Shown piece after piece: positions 1 to 7,389 of a stretch of DNA of 9,410 bases. The notes beneath the pieces are model-generated. The model saw only the letters and a list, made by a program, of their open reading frames with translations. It was not told the DNA's origin and ran no database searches. The translations under genes and the position numbers were made by a program. Source of the stretch: JAJZCD01 sp964570005. Its GTDB lineage: Bacteria; Patescibacteriota; Saccharimonadia; Saccharimonadales; UBA4665. Numbering within the stretch: the first letter of the stretch is position 1; each line of letters opens with the position of its first letter. The stretch is taken from contig CAZMWE010000043.1 of NCBI GenBank assembly GCA_964570005.1, positions 1-9,410 of the forward strand, read 5' to 3'.

Positions 1-17
1 CAAACCTTTGCGAGTCA

Positions 18-34
18 CACTGGTAGAACCAGTG
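18..34. promoter_or_regulatory. Inverted repeat just upstream of the TrmB-like gene
   Basis: CACTGG and CCAGTG form a perfect 6-bp dyad around a 5-base spacer, ending 9 bases before the ATG at 44. Regulators of this kind bind dyads and often control themselves, so it could be an operator. Arms this short are common by chance, and the window starts too close to show the whole promoter. If the true start lies upstream, the repeat would be coding sequence. Confidence 0.25.
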
Positions 35-43
35 GATTACCTT

Positions 44-808
44 ATGGGGTATTTAGTTGAGCAGTTGCGCACCCTGGGGTTACAGACGGACGAAGCACGG
101 ATATACATTGAGTTGCTGAAGGAGCCGAGCACCCATCTGCGCCTTGCTCACGCCACTGGCATCAACCGCACTAAGGTATACCGCTTAGCGAGTGACCTGG
201 AAAAGCGAAGCCTGGTTACACGGCGCACCGACGACCGTGGCACGTTCTTGGTCGCAAGCGACCCGGCAGGTCTGGAGATCGAGGTTACCAACCGTGAAGA
301 AACGCTGAAAGAACAGCGAGCCGCACTTGCACAACTACTACCAGCACTTGAGGCAGTACAGACAAAGGGCAAGAGCGGGTTCGTGGTGCAGGCCTACGAA
401 GGTCGCGAGGGGTTCAAGCAGATGCTCTGGCATGAGCTGAAGACTAAGGGAGAAAACCTGATATTTGGTAGCGGCACCATTGACGACCTAGTGTCGGAAG
501 GCCATTGGGCTGAAAAGCACCGCGAACTTACCGTCAAAGCTAGCTACACCATCCGTGAATTAATGAACCCCGGCGACAAAGACAAGCCATTCACTTTGAA
601 TGACGAGTTCATGGAGCGCTACGTCCACCGCCGGATTCCGTGTGAGACCCTACGGTTCGAGAACCAAGTCTCCATTTATAACGATACTGTCGCCACTTAC
701 CACTGGCGCAATAACCAGAAGGTCGGATTCGAGGTCATAGACGCAGCCTATGCCAACATGATGCGTCAGTTGTTTGAGCACTACTGGCAGCTAGCCGAGA
801 CGATTTAG
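44..808 (+). CDS. TrmB-like winged-helix transcriptional regulator
   Basis: 254-residue protein with the two-part layout of the TrmB family. Residues 1-75 form a winged helix-turn-helix starting VEQLRTLGLQTDEARIYIEL, with the recognition-helix region around GINRTKVYRLASDLEKRSLV (39-58). A Leu/Glu/Ala-rich helical linker (about 78-105) follows, then a phospholipase-D-like effector domain (about 112-254) with the typical SIYNDTVATY and GFEVIDAAYANMMRQLFEHY segments. Family members bind DNA and sense sugars or other small ligands in the C-terminal domain; this ligand is unknown. I chose ATG 44 because the family core begins about six residues later; it has only a weak GGA upstream. The frame is open to the left edge (TTG at 8), so a longer start cannot be excluded. 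Stop is TAG. It lies 63 bases before ndh on the same strand, which makes ndh a possible target. Confidence 0.85.
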   Translation: MGYLVEQLRTLGLQTDEARIYIELLKEPSTHLRLAHATGINRTKVYRLASDLEKRSLVTRRTDDRGTFLVASDPAGLEIEVTNREETLKEQRAALAQLLPALEAVQTKGKSGFVVQAYEGREGFKQMLWHELKTKGENLIFGSGTIDDLVSEGHWAEKHRELTVKASYTIRELMNPGDKDKPFTLNDEFMERYVHRRIPCETLRFENQVSIYNDTVATYHWRNNQKVGFEVIDAAYANMMRQLFEHYWQLAETI

Positions 809-831
809 CCGCCACAGCTGCACGTCCTGTT

Positions 832-841
832 GTTGCGCAAC
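832..841. promoter_or_regulatory. 10-bp palindrome over the ndh -35 element
   Basis: GTTGCGCAAC is a perfect palindrome that covers the proposed -35 hexamer TTGCGC (833-838). A protein bound here would block RNA polymerase, so it is a candidate repressor site, and the adjacent TrmB-like protein is one candidate ligand. Ten-base palindromes occur by chance several times in a window this size; only the position makes this one notable. Confidence 0.3.
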
Positions 842-862
842 GCTTATTGTTATTGCTACAAT
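833..862 (+). promoter_or_regulatory. ndh promoter with extended -10
   Basis: TTGCGC (833-838), an 18-base spacer and TACAAT (857-862), with TGC directly before the -10 hexamer (854-856), form an extended -10 promoter. Transcription should begin near 868-870, two to four bases before the ATG at 872. That leaves no room for a leader or a Shine-Dalgarno sequence. Confidence 0.6.
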
Positions 863-871
863 GGCTTTGAA

Positions 872-2077
872 ATGGCACAAAAAACACAAAAACAGCGTAT
901 TGTCATCGTTGGCGGCGGCTTCGGTGGCGTAAAAACAGCGCTGGAACTCAGCAAACACGCCGATTTATTTGACATTACCCTAGTAAGCGAGCGGCCGGAC
1001 TTCTGGTATTTCCCGACCCTGTACCACACGGTTACCGGCGGCACACGGCTGCAAAGCAGTATTCCCATCGAACGTCTGCTGCACGGTAAGTCGGTCCAGT
1101 TCGTGCAAGGCAAAGCAGCCAGCCTGGACCGGGAGAACAAGGCAGTCGTACTGGAGAATAAGGCAACTGTGCCATATGACAAGCTAGTCCTGGCACTTGG
1201 CGTTGTGACCAACTACTTCGGCATTCCGGGACTACCGGAATTCAGTTACGGCATGAAATCTATCGGTGAAGCCGAAGACCTGAAGCGTCACCTACACCAA
1301 CAGATTATCGACGAAGGTAAGCCCGACCTCAACTACGTGATTGTCGGCGGCGGTCCGACCGGCATCGAGCTGGCCGGTGAGCTTGGCCGCTATATGCACC
1401 ACGTCATGCAACGACACGGCGTAAACGACCGGGGCGTGCACATCGACCTGGTGGAAGGCATGAAACACTTGCTGCCGCGTTCACCGAAAAGTGTCGGCCG
1501 GGCCGTGGAGCGACAGCTGCGCTCTCTAGGCGTCAAGCTGTACCTGGGCGAAGCGGTGCAGGGCGAAACAGCCGATGAGCTCACGGTAGGCGGCAAGCCT
1601 ATCCGCAGTCACACCGTTGTTTGGACAGCCGGACAAGCCAACAACCCGTTCTATGCCGCGAACGCCTTCAACATGGGGCCGCACAAAAAAGTCGCCGTGG
1701 ATGAATTCCTGCGCACTCCAAGCGACACCAACGTTTTTGTGATCGGCGACAACGCCGAAACACTGTACAGCGGTATGGCTCAGACCGCCCTATACGACGC
1801 TGATTTTGTAGCCGGGAACTTTGTGCGTGAACTCAAGAATGAACCGAAGCTGGCATACAGGCCTAAAAAACCGGTGTCAGTCGTGCCGGCCGGACACCGC
1901 TGGGCGGCTGTGGAATGGGGCAATTTCCACTTCTATGGCTGGCTGGGCTGGTTCCTGCGCGAAGCGGCCGACTTTACCGCCTTCAACGACATTGAAAGCC
2001 CGGTCGATGCGATCGAACAGATGTCGACCGAGCTGCAAACCCAGGATCTCTGCCCGGTCTGCGGCAGCGTCGCTTAA
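872..2077 (+). CDS. ndh: Type II NADH:quinone oxidoreductase (NDH-2)
   Basis: 401-residue FAD flavoprotein that passes electrons from NADH to membrane quinone without pumping protons. The N-terminal FAD fold is IVIVGGGFGG (10-19). The second Rossmann fold, for NADH, is VIVGGGPTGIELAGEL (156-171). The C-terminal FAD contact is NVFVIGDNAE (287-296). The segment WYFPTLYHTVTGG is the family's FTPLLYEVATG-like region. Around the quinone site the usual AQxAxQ becomes AQTALYDA (303-310), so the second Gln is Tyr. Aromatic helices near 353-363 (YGWLGWF) could dock on the membrane. The chain ends in CPVCG (394-398), a CxxC pair I do not expect in NDH-2. I chose ATG 872 because the FAD motif follows as usual; an upstream TTG at 830 would lie inside the promoter. 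Stop TAA. A related FAD-dependent pyridine nucleotide-disulfide oxidoreductase is the main alternative. Confidence 0.88.
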   Translation: MAQKTQKQRIVIVGGGFGGVKTALELSKHADLFDITLVSERPDFWYFPTLYHTVTGGTRLQSSIPIERLLHGKSVQFVQGKAASLDRENKAVVLENKATVPYDKLVLALGVVTNYFGIPGLPEFSYGMKSIGEAEDLKRHLHQQIIDEGKPDLNYVIVGGGPTGIELAGELGRYMHHVMQRHGVNDRGVHIDLVEGMKHLLPRSPKSVGRAVERQLRSLGVKLYLGEAVQGETADELTVGGKPIRSHTVVWTAGQANNPFYAANAFNMGPHKKVAVDEFLRTPSDTNVFVIGDNAETLYSGMAQTALYDADFVAGNFVRELKNEPKLAYRPKKPVSVVPAGHRWAAVEWGNFHFYGWLGWFLREAADFTAFNDIESPVDAIEQMSTELQTQDLCPVCGSVA

Positions 2078-2113
2078 TCCTTTGGATAGCCCTGCCGTTG
2101 GTTCTCTGACCTG

Positions 2114-2122
2114 TGCGATAAT
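2114..2122 (+). promoter_or_regulatory. Extended -10 promoter of the helicase-nuclease gene
   Basis: TGC plus GATAAT (2117-2122) matches an extended -10 element, which can work with a poor -35; I see no good -35 at 16-18 bases. Transcription should begin near 2128-2130, next to the ATG at 2131, and no Shine-Dalgarno sequence is present. This repeats the leaderless arrangement of ndh. Confidence 0.5.
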
Positions 2123-2130
2123 ACATACGC

Positions 2131-5100
2131 ATGGATGATTTTGAGTTAGTGTACAAGGCGCTGAATGACGCTCAGCGACAGGCAGTTGATGCCCTCGAAG
2201 GACCGGTGCTGGTAATCGCCGGGCCAGGGACTGGCAAGACGCAGCTACTAAGTGCCCGCGTAGCGCAGATCTTACGTCAGACCGACGTCGCCCCGCAGAA
2301 CATTTTGTGCCTGACGTTTACCGAGAGCGGGGCGCAGAACATGCGTGAGCGACTCACCCGGTTTATCGGTCGTGAGGCTTATGATGTGCAGATCAGCACC
2401 TACCACGCTTTTGGCGGCGACCTGATTACGCGTTATCCTGAATACTTTGCCGAAACCCGGCTGGGGCGGCCAGTCGACGAATTAGGCAAACGACAGGTCG
2501 TAGGCGACATTGTCGAACGCCTGAGCTACCGCAGCCCGCTCAAACAGACCCGCCATCATCTCGGCGACCTTATGACGACCATCAGTGAAGTCAAACGCGG
2601 TCTGTTGACGCCGCAGGCCTTGCGTGACATCGCCGCCGGTAACTTAGCCGTTATCGAACAAGCTAGCCCCGCGATCGCGAAAGCCCTGCAGCCGTTCATC
2701 AAACGCATGCCGACCAAACTTGATACGGCGGCACCGGTTTTTGCCACTATCCACACCGAACTTGCGCATATTGCCGAAACCGCACCCCTGCACCCGCCAT
2801 TTGAGAACCTGGCTCAGCTCGCCGCCGACCAGCTTGCTCTGGCCATTGATGCCGCTGAAGCGACCGGTAAAACCAAACCGTTCACCGCCTGGAAAAACGA
2901 CTGGCTGGTCAAAAATGCCGACAACCACTACATACTGGCCGGCGGCCTGGAAGCATTACGTATAGCCGAGCTCGCGGCTGCCCTTGAAGCCTACGAAAAA
3001 GCCCTGGCCGACCGCGGCCTGTACGATTTTGACGACATGATCCTGCGCGCCATTCACGCCCTGGAGCACAACCTGGAGCTTAAATATACACTGCAGGAAC
3101 GCTATCAGTACGTACTGCTCGATGAGTTTCAGGACACCAACGCGGCACAACTACGCCTGGTTGAGCTACTAACTGACAATCCGGTAAGTGAGGGCCGCCC
3201 AAATGTCTTGGCCGTCGGTGACGACGACCAAGCCATCTACGCCTTTCAGGGTGCGCAGTACAGCAATATGCTCGATTTTTTCCACCTGTTCCGGGATGTA
3301 CTGGTCATAAACCTGACCGAAAACTACCGCTCGCGGCCGGAAATACTGGAGACCGCGCGCAATGTGGCGCTGCAGATTACCGACAATTTGTCGGCCGCTT
3401 TTCCTAAGTTAGATAAAACGCTCATCGCCCGGAACACGAAGCTACCGAACATCACACTCGCGCGTACCGAATATTTGAGCGATGTCGCCGAGCGGGCCGG
3501 AGTCGCCGCCAAAATCCGCAAACTTATTAAAAACGGCACAAAACCCAGTGATATCGCCGTGCTTGCACCCAAACACCGATACCTCGAACCGCTCGTGCCG
3601 TACCTGGACGGCGTCCCGCTGCGGTACGAGCGTCGCGAAAATATCCTGGAAGCACCGGTGGTGCGACAGCTCATCACCATGAGCAAATTGGTACTAGCCA
3701 TCCATGTCCGTAATTTCGCCCTCGCCGACAGCTACTGGCCGGAGGTCTTAAGCTATCCGTTCTGGAATTTTGCCGTCAGCGATATCTGGAAACTGTCATG
3801 GGATGCCGCCGACCAGCGCAAACACTGGAGTGAGCTCTTGCTGGCCAGCGATAAGTTCCGGCCGGCCGCGCTTTTGTTCTACGGCCTGGCAGGACAGGCA
3901 CAGACTGAAACGTTGGAAGCCATACTCGACAAACTCATTGGCACGGATGATGTAATAACTAACGATACGGACAGCCCGCAGGTGCGCTCACCACTACGCG
4001 CATTCATAGAAGCAGAGCAGGGGACACTATACCAGACCGCCACCGAACTCACGGTGCTGCGCGAGCGCCTGCGCGAACACGAGCAGCAGCGCGAAGGTTC
4101 ACTCACACTGCCCGATCTGCTGGCTTTCGTGCACGAATACGAAGAAGCTGAGGAGCAGATGATCAACACCAGCCCCTACTCGGAAGCTGCCGATGCCGTG
4201 CAGCTCATGACGGTTTTCAAGGCCAAAGGCCTCGAATTCGCTCATGTGTTCTTGCTTTGCTGCCAGGACAATGTCTGGGGCAGTGGAGCTCGGGGCAATG
4301 GCAATAAGATCACACTGCCCGCCAACCTCGCGCCGATCCGCCACGCCGGCACGACTGAGGACGAGCGCCTGCGCATTTTTTACGTCGCCCTGACCCGCGC
4401 CAAACACGGATTACATCTGACTAGCCACGCCGCTACTTTTGGCGGCAAGAAACCAGCACGGCTTAAATACCTCGCGGAAGTCGAGCAGACAGACGACTCC
4501 GTGATTAGCGGCACTTTGCCAGCGCAGTACGCTACCGTCGCTAAGGATACAACCAATACCGTCGCATTAGCATCCCTTGAAACCAACTGGCGAGCCCGTC
4601 ACGCCACGCTCACCCCGCCACTTCGTGAACAGCTTCGGGAGCGCCTCAGCCGCTACCAGCTCAGTCCAACGCACCTCACGACCTTTCTCGATCTGGAGCA
4701 TGCCGGGCCGCAGGGTTTCCTCATGAACACCTTGCTTAAGTTCCCCAGCGCACCGAGCGTAGATGTAGACTTTGGTAATGCCATGCACGAAACGCTGCAA
4801 TGGGTGCAGTTGGAACTCAACCAGCATAGCGTACTGCCCACGGCAGAACAGGTAAAAGCCTATCTTGCCAAACGATTGGAACTTAAGCCACTCACCGCTG
4901 AACAACTAGCCGTCCAGCAAGCTCGCGGCGAACAGGCGCTTGAGGTGTTTTTGAGTGACGATGTGCAACGCTTCACCGCCGGTAATCGCCCTGAGTACAA
5001 CTTCCGCGACGAAGGCGTTGTGTACGGCGATGTCCGCATGAGCGGGAAAATCGACTTGCTTGAAATCGATGAAACCAACAAACGTATTACGGTGGTAGAT

Positions 5101-5427
5101 TACAAGACTGGCAGCCTAGGTAGTGGCGCTACCAAACGCCACCGCTACGAGCTCCAATTATATTGCTACAAGCTGTTGTTGCAAGGCTCACATACTTTCC
5201 GTGGTTATACGGTAGAGCAAGGTAAACTGGTGTTCGTAGAGCCAAATGGTGACGGCAAAATCCAGGAACACATTGTTACATTCAAAGATGATGAGCTTGC
5301 GCGCGTCAAAGGACTGATAACCGCCATGTGGCGGCACGTCATGGCCGCCGATATGCCCGACGTCTCGAGCTACGGCACCACCTTCACGGATATTAAGCGC
5401 TTCGAAGACAGTTTATTAGCAGCATAA
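2131..5427 (+). CDS. UvrD/Rep-type helicase fused to a RecB-like PD-(D/E)XK nuclease
   Basis: 1098-residue superfamily 1A DNA helicase with a C-terminal nuclease. Helicase motifs in order: Q motif NDAQRQAV (12-19), Walker A AGPGTGKT (30-37), LTFT (61-64), Walker B DEFQD (331-335), GDDDQAIYAFQGA (363-375), TENYRSRPE (396-404), TVFKAKGLEF (694-703) and YVALTRAK (751-758). The C-terminal domain holds the RecB-type nuclease residues His886 (GNAMHE), Asp975 (GKIDLLE), Asp990 and Lys992 (DYKTG) and Gln1009/Tyr1013 (QLYCY). All ATPase and nuclease residues look intact. Such fusions process double-strand ends for recombinational repair, like AddA or the actinobacterial AdnB; they act in the cytoplasm, usually with a second subunit. 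No four-cysteine iron-sulfur cluster is seen, so it resembles AddA/AdnB rather than AddB/AdnA. No partner subunit lies in the window. Start ATG 2131 is fixed by the promoter 8 bases upstream; stop TAA. Confidence 0.92.
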   Translation: MDDFELVYKALNDAQRQAVDALEGPVLVIAGPGTGKTQLLSARVAQILRQTDVAPQNILCLTFTESGAQNMRERLTRFIGREAYDVQISTYHAFGGDLITRYPEYFAETRLGRPVDELGKRQVVGDIVERLSYRSPLKQTRHHLGDLMTTISEVKRGLLTPQALRDIAAGNLAVIEQASPAIAKALQPFIKRMPTKLDTAAPVFATIHTELAHIAETAPLHPPFENLAQLAADQLALAIDAAEATGKTKPFTAWKNDWLVKNADNHYILAGGLEALRIAELAAALEAYEKALADRGLYDFDDMILRAIHALEHNLELKYTLQERYQYVLLDEFQDTNAAQLRLVELLTDNPVSEGRPNVLAVGDDDQAIYAFQGAQYSNMLDFFHLFRDVLVINLTENYRSRPEILETARNVALQITDNLSAAFPKLDKTLIARNTKLPNITLARTEYLSDVAERAGVAAKIRKLIKNGTKPSDIAVLAPKHRYLEPLVPYLDGVPLRYERRENILEAPVVRQLITMSKLVLAIHVRNFALADSYWPEVLSYPFWNFAVSDIWKLSWDAADQRKHWSELLLASDKFRPAALLFYGLAGQAQTETLEAILDKLIGTDDVITNDTDSPQVRSPLRAFIEAEQGTLYQTATELTVLRERLREHEQQREGSLTLPDLLAFVHEYEEAEEQMINTSPYSEAADAVQLMTVFKAKGLEFAHVFLLCCQDNVWGSGARGNGNKITLPANLAPIRHAGTTEDERLRIFYVALTRAKHGLHLTSHAATFGGKKPARLKYLAEVEQTDDSVISGTLPAQYATVAKDTTNTVALASLETNWRARHATLTPPLREQLRERLSRYQLSPTHLTTFLDLEHAGPQGFLMNTLLKFPSAPSVDVDFGNAMHETLQWVQLELNQHSVLPTAEQVKAYLAKRLELKPLTAEQLAVQQARGEQALEVFLSDDVQRFTAGNRPEYNFRDEGVVYGDVRMSGKIDLLEIDETNKRITVVDYKTGSLGSGATKRHRYELQLYCYKLLLQGSHTFRGYTVEQGKLVFVEPNGDGKIQEHIVTFKDDELARVKGLITAMWRHVMAADMPDVSSYGTTFTDIKRFEDSLLAA

Positions 5428-5445
5428 GAAAACTGATACTACACC

Positions 5446-5473
5446 AAAAGACCACCCCGCAGGATGGTCTTTT
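5446..5473. terminator. Bidirectional intrinsic terminator
   Basis: AAAAGACCA and TGGTCTTTT form a perfect 9-bp stem around a 10-base loop, where two more C-G pairs are possible. The stem gives an A-run on one side and a T-run on the other, so it can end transcription from both directions. It lies in the 66-base gap between the convergent helicase-nuclease and aquaporin genes, exactly where a shared terminator is expected. Confidence 0.85.
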
Positions 5474-5493
5474 CATTTGAACTTCGTGCCTAA

Positions 5494-6363
5494 CTAAGCA
5501 GCGTTCGGATTGCGGCGTCGACCCGAAGTGGAGCGACCACGCTTGGCAGGGGCTTTTTTGGCAGCGGTGCTGCTGCGTGACTTTGTGCCTGCACTGCGGC
5601 TGCTGGCGCGCTTTGCGGTAGCCTTACTGGCTTCAGTAGCCTCTTCGGCTTCTTCGACAGTTTCAATTTCGGATTGCGAAAGCGTAGCGTTCAGCTTGCT
5701 AGTCTTAGCCCGTTCATCACGGGAACTGGCAATCTCAGCCAACTCAGTCTCGACAAACAACAGATTGTAGAGGTTAAAGCCGATAACCGCACCCAGTACC
5801 GGACCAAGCACGTATGTACCCCAGGCCCATTGGCGCAGACCAAGCGCGACCGCCGGGTTCAGGAAACCGGCAGAGGCTATTGATGCCACGAGCGCACCGG
5901 CGGTCAGTGAACCACCAATGGCCGCCGCCTTCGCAAACAGGTTGAAGCGCTGGTAAATAGCCGCAGCCCAACCGAACGAGAACACGAAGGTACCGACCAC
6001 CTCGGCAACCAGTAGACGAGCATTGTAGGTATCTGTGTTATGAATAGTGCCGATCTTGGTCAAGTAGGCGAACAGTAACCATGCCACCTCACCACCAGCC
6101 AGCTGGACAACAATGTAAGCCAGCGCCTGCGAGGTACGCAGTTTGCGTACCGTCCAGAGACCGATGGTCATGGCCGGGTTGAATACCGCACCGGAAATAC
6201 CGGCCAGTGCCAGCGTCATGAGCGCGACCATCAGGCCGGCCGACGTGGCAATAAAGTAGGCGATGTTGAGCTGTGAGCGGCTGATCGCCAATACGATCAG
6301 CGTCAGGGCCGCAGTACCCAAGAACTCACCCACAAGCATCGCGAGCCTATTTTTACGAAACAT
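5494..6363 (-). CDS. Aquaporin/MIP channel with a basic C-terminal tail
   Basis: 289-residue membrane protein of the major intrinsic protein family, which passes water or small neutral solutes through the cytoplasmic membrane. Six hydrophobic helices (about 8-27, 34-55, 78-100, 115-136, 145-165, 183-204) form two repeats. Each repeat has its membrane Glu (GEFLGT, Glu13; AEVVGT, Glu121) and its NPA loop (62-64 and 169-171). The second loop reads NPAVALGL, where most aquaporins and glycerol facilitators have NPAR, so the selectivity-filter Arg is absent and the solute cannot be guessed from the usual rules. Residues 205-245 are charged and acidic; 246-289 are rich in Lys, Arg, Ser and Ala, like a histone H1 tail, and should be cytoplasmic. 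Start ATG 6363 has GGAGG 9 bases upstream; stop TAG. It follows two carbonic-anhydrase-like genes on the same strand. Confidence 0.9.
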   Translation of the reverse strand: MFRKNRLAMLVGEFLGTAALTLIVLAISRSQLNIAYFIATSAGLMVALMTLALAGISGAVFNPAMTIGLWTVRKLRTSQALAYIVVQLAGGEVAWLLFAYLTKIGTIHNTDTYNARLLVAEVVGTFVFSFGWAAAIYQRFNLFAKAAAIGGSLTAGALVASIASAGFLNPAVALGLRQWAWGTYVLGPVLGAVIGFNLYNLLFVETELAEIASSRDERAKTSKLNATLSQSEIETVEEAEEATEASKATAKRASSRSAGTKSRSSTAAKKAPAKRGRSTSGRRRNPNAA

Positions 6364-6372
6364 ATCTTATAA

Positions 6373-6377
6373 CCTCC
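6373..6377 (-). promoter_or_regulatory. Ribosome binding site of the aquaporin gene
   Basis: GGAGG on the - strand lies 9 bases before the ATG at 6363. It confirms that start and contrasts with the leaderless starts of ndh and the helicase-nuclease. Confidence 0.8.
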
Positions 6378-6398
6378 GCTTTTTGCTTAATATTCATT

Positions 6399-6427
6399 AG
6401 CGTACAGTGAAGTTATGGTTTTGTAAA
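6399..6427 (-). promoter_or_regulatory. Possible aquaporin promoter
   Basis: On the - strand TTTACA (6422-6427) is followed after 17 bases by TACGCT (6399-6404), a poor -10 that keeps only the T-A-T positions. The overlapping GCTAAT is a better hexamer, but its spacing is 20. A promoter is plausible in this 123-base gap because the channel gene is set apart from the gene before it, but read-through cannot be excluded. Confidence 0.3.
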
Positions 6428-6438
6428 GGGGAGTGCCA

Positions 6439-6462
6439 GAGAGCCTATCAGTAAAAGCTCTC
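6439..6462. other. Hairpin between the aquaporin and CA-like genes
   Basis: GAGAGC and GCTCTC pair over 6 bp around a 12-base loop, 25 bases downstream of the 280-residue protein's stop. On the - strand the T-run sits in the loop rather than after the stem, so it is not a standard terminator. It may weaken read-through or act as a processing site. Confidence 0.25.
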
Positions 6463-6486
6463 ACTATACACAAGTAGCGCCCGCGA

Positions 6487-7329
6487 CTACTCGAAGCCTA
6501 CCTGTTCTACTTTCGCGTCGCCTCCTGTGCTGCGCCACATCTCGAATAAATAACCATTGTCCGCATGGTCCCGCATGAGAAGTGTTCGCGTCGTAGCAGC
6601 ACGCGCTAGCCTGATAAAAGCCAGCAAATGGCGCTGTGCTGTGTTTAAGCCATGCGCAACCTCGGCGCGATCCGTGGAGTGCGCTACCGTGTCCACATAG
6701 CCTTGTATTTCCTCGTCTGCTGGCCGGTTGTCATACCTGAGGCCAACTCCGGGCTCCAAGACAGCCACATATACGCCAGACTCATTCGGACCTACTACAT
6801 CATAGCTTGGATGGCCGCTGTCGGGCTGAGCCAGTTGTTCAATGGTAGTACCCCTGAGCAGATCAGCCAAAACACCAGCCGAGCGCTTTGTTCGGTCGGC
6901 ATGCTGATCAACGATTGGGAAGTCAAGTCTGTGCGCCCACCGCCGCATGGTAGCCAAAGTCGGATCTGAAGGATTTGCCATTTCATCAAAGATACCGACG
7001 ACATTGACATTATTTTTGCACTTAAGGTGTACCCATGCAACATCGTAGGGCCACCACTCTTGGGCAAGCGCGATTCCGAGGTCGACACTGGCTGAAACAC
7101 CTTCTTCCGCACCGAGAAACAACGCTCCGTCCATCCCTTGGCCGGCTAGACCACCGGCGTTCTGAGCGAATACCATGCCAGGACGGTAACTTAGCCCCTT
7201 ACGCAGACGTGGGTCTACGCAAAGGTCGACCACACCTCCGCCTGGCAGCAGTGTAATAGGTCCGTAATTATTATCACTGTCTGGACCACCAAAAAAATCC
7301 GCACTCTGCCGGATAGACTCTACTGACAT
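6487..7329 (-). CDS. Carbonic-anhydrase-like protein with beta-class signature
   Basis: 280-residue soluble protein with no signal peptide or membrane segment. It shows the order of motifs of beta-carbonic anhydrases: CVDPR (Cys37, Asp39, Arg41, compare the beta-class CxDxR Cys ligand with its Asp-Arg dyad), then QNAGG (56-60, compare RNAGN), then HLKC (His101, Cys104, the H-x2-C ligand pair). That gives a Cys-His-Cys metal site, normally zinc, for hydrating CO2 to bicarbonate. Beyond residue 115 it does not look like a standard beta enzyme and the chain is longer than a typical one (about 200-230). Its overall plan matches the adjacent 325-residue protein, so the two are probably paralogues. 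Activity is not proven; it could be a non-catalytic or altered-substrate relative. ATG 7329 has AAGGAG 5 bases upstream; stop TAG. It has its own promoter inside the end of the upstream gene. Confidence 0.6.
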   Translation of the reverse strand: MSVESIRQSADFFGGPDSDNNYGPITLLPGGGVVDLCVDPRLRKGLSYRPGMVFAQNAGGLAGQGMDGALFLGAEEGVSASVDLGIALAQEWWPYDVAWVHLKCKNNVNVVGIFDEMANPSDPTLATMRRWAHRLDFPIVDQHADRTKRSAGVLADLLRGTTIEQLAQPDSGHPSYDVVGPNESGVYVAVLEPGVGLRYDNRPADEEIQGYVDTVAHSTDRAEVAHGLNTAQRHLLAFIRLARAATTRTLLMRDHADNGYLFEMWRSTGGDAKVEQVGFE

Positions 7330-7334
7330 TGGAA

Positions 7335-7340
7335 CTCCTT
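7335..7340 (-). promoter_or_regulatory. Ribosome binding site of the 280-residue CA-like gene
   Basis: AAGGAG on the - strand ends 5 bases before the ATG at 7329. It supports that start and so places the CxDxR motif at residues 37-41. Confidence 0.8.
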
Positions 7341-7360
7341 CGAATCGCTAATTTAATGCG

Positions 7361-7389
7361 ATTATAAACTCTTAGCGAGATTCCTGCAA
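7361..7389 (-). promoter_or_regulatory. Promoter of the 280-residue CA-like gene
   Basis: On the - strand a consensus TATAAT (7361-7366) stands 17 bases after TTGCAG (7384-7389). Transcription should begin near 7354, giving a leader of about 25 bases that contains the ribosome binding site. The -35 lies within the last codons of the upstream CA-like gene, so the two genes can be expressed separately although they abut. Confidence 0.7.

Noticed and set aside
830..871. Longer NDH-2 start at TTG 830
   Set aside because: These codons are the promoter itself (-35, spacer and extended -10), and the extra residues (LRNAYCYCYNGFE) are not part of the family.
6133..6151. Perfect 8-bp inverted repeat with a 3-base loop inside the aquaporin gene
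   Set aside because: A repeat of this size is expected about once by chance in a window this long, and it lies in well-conserved coding sequence.
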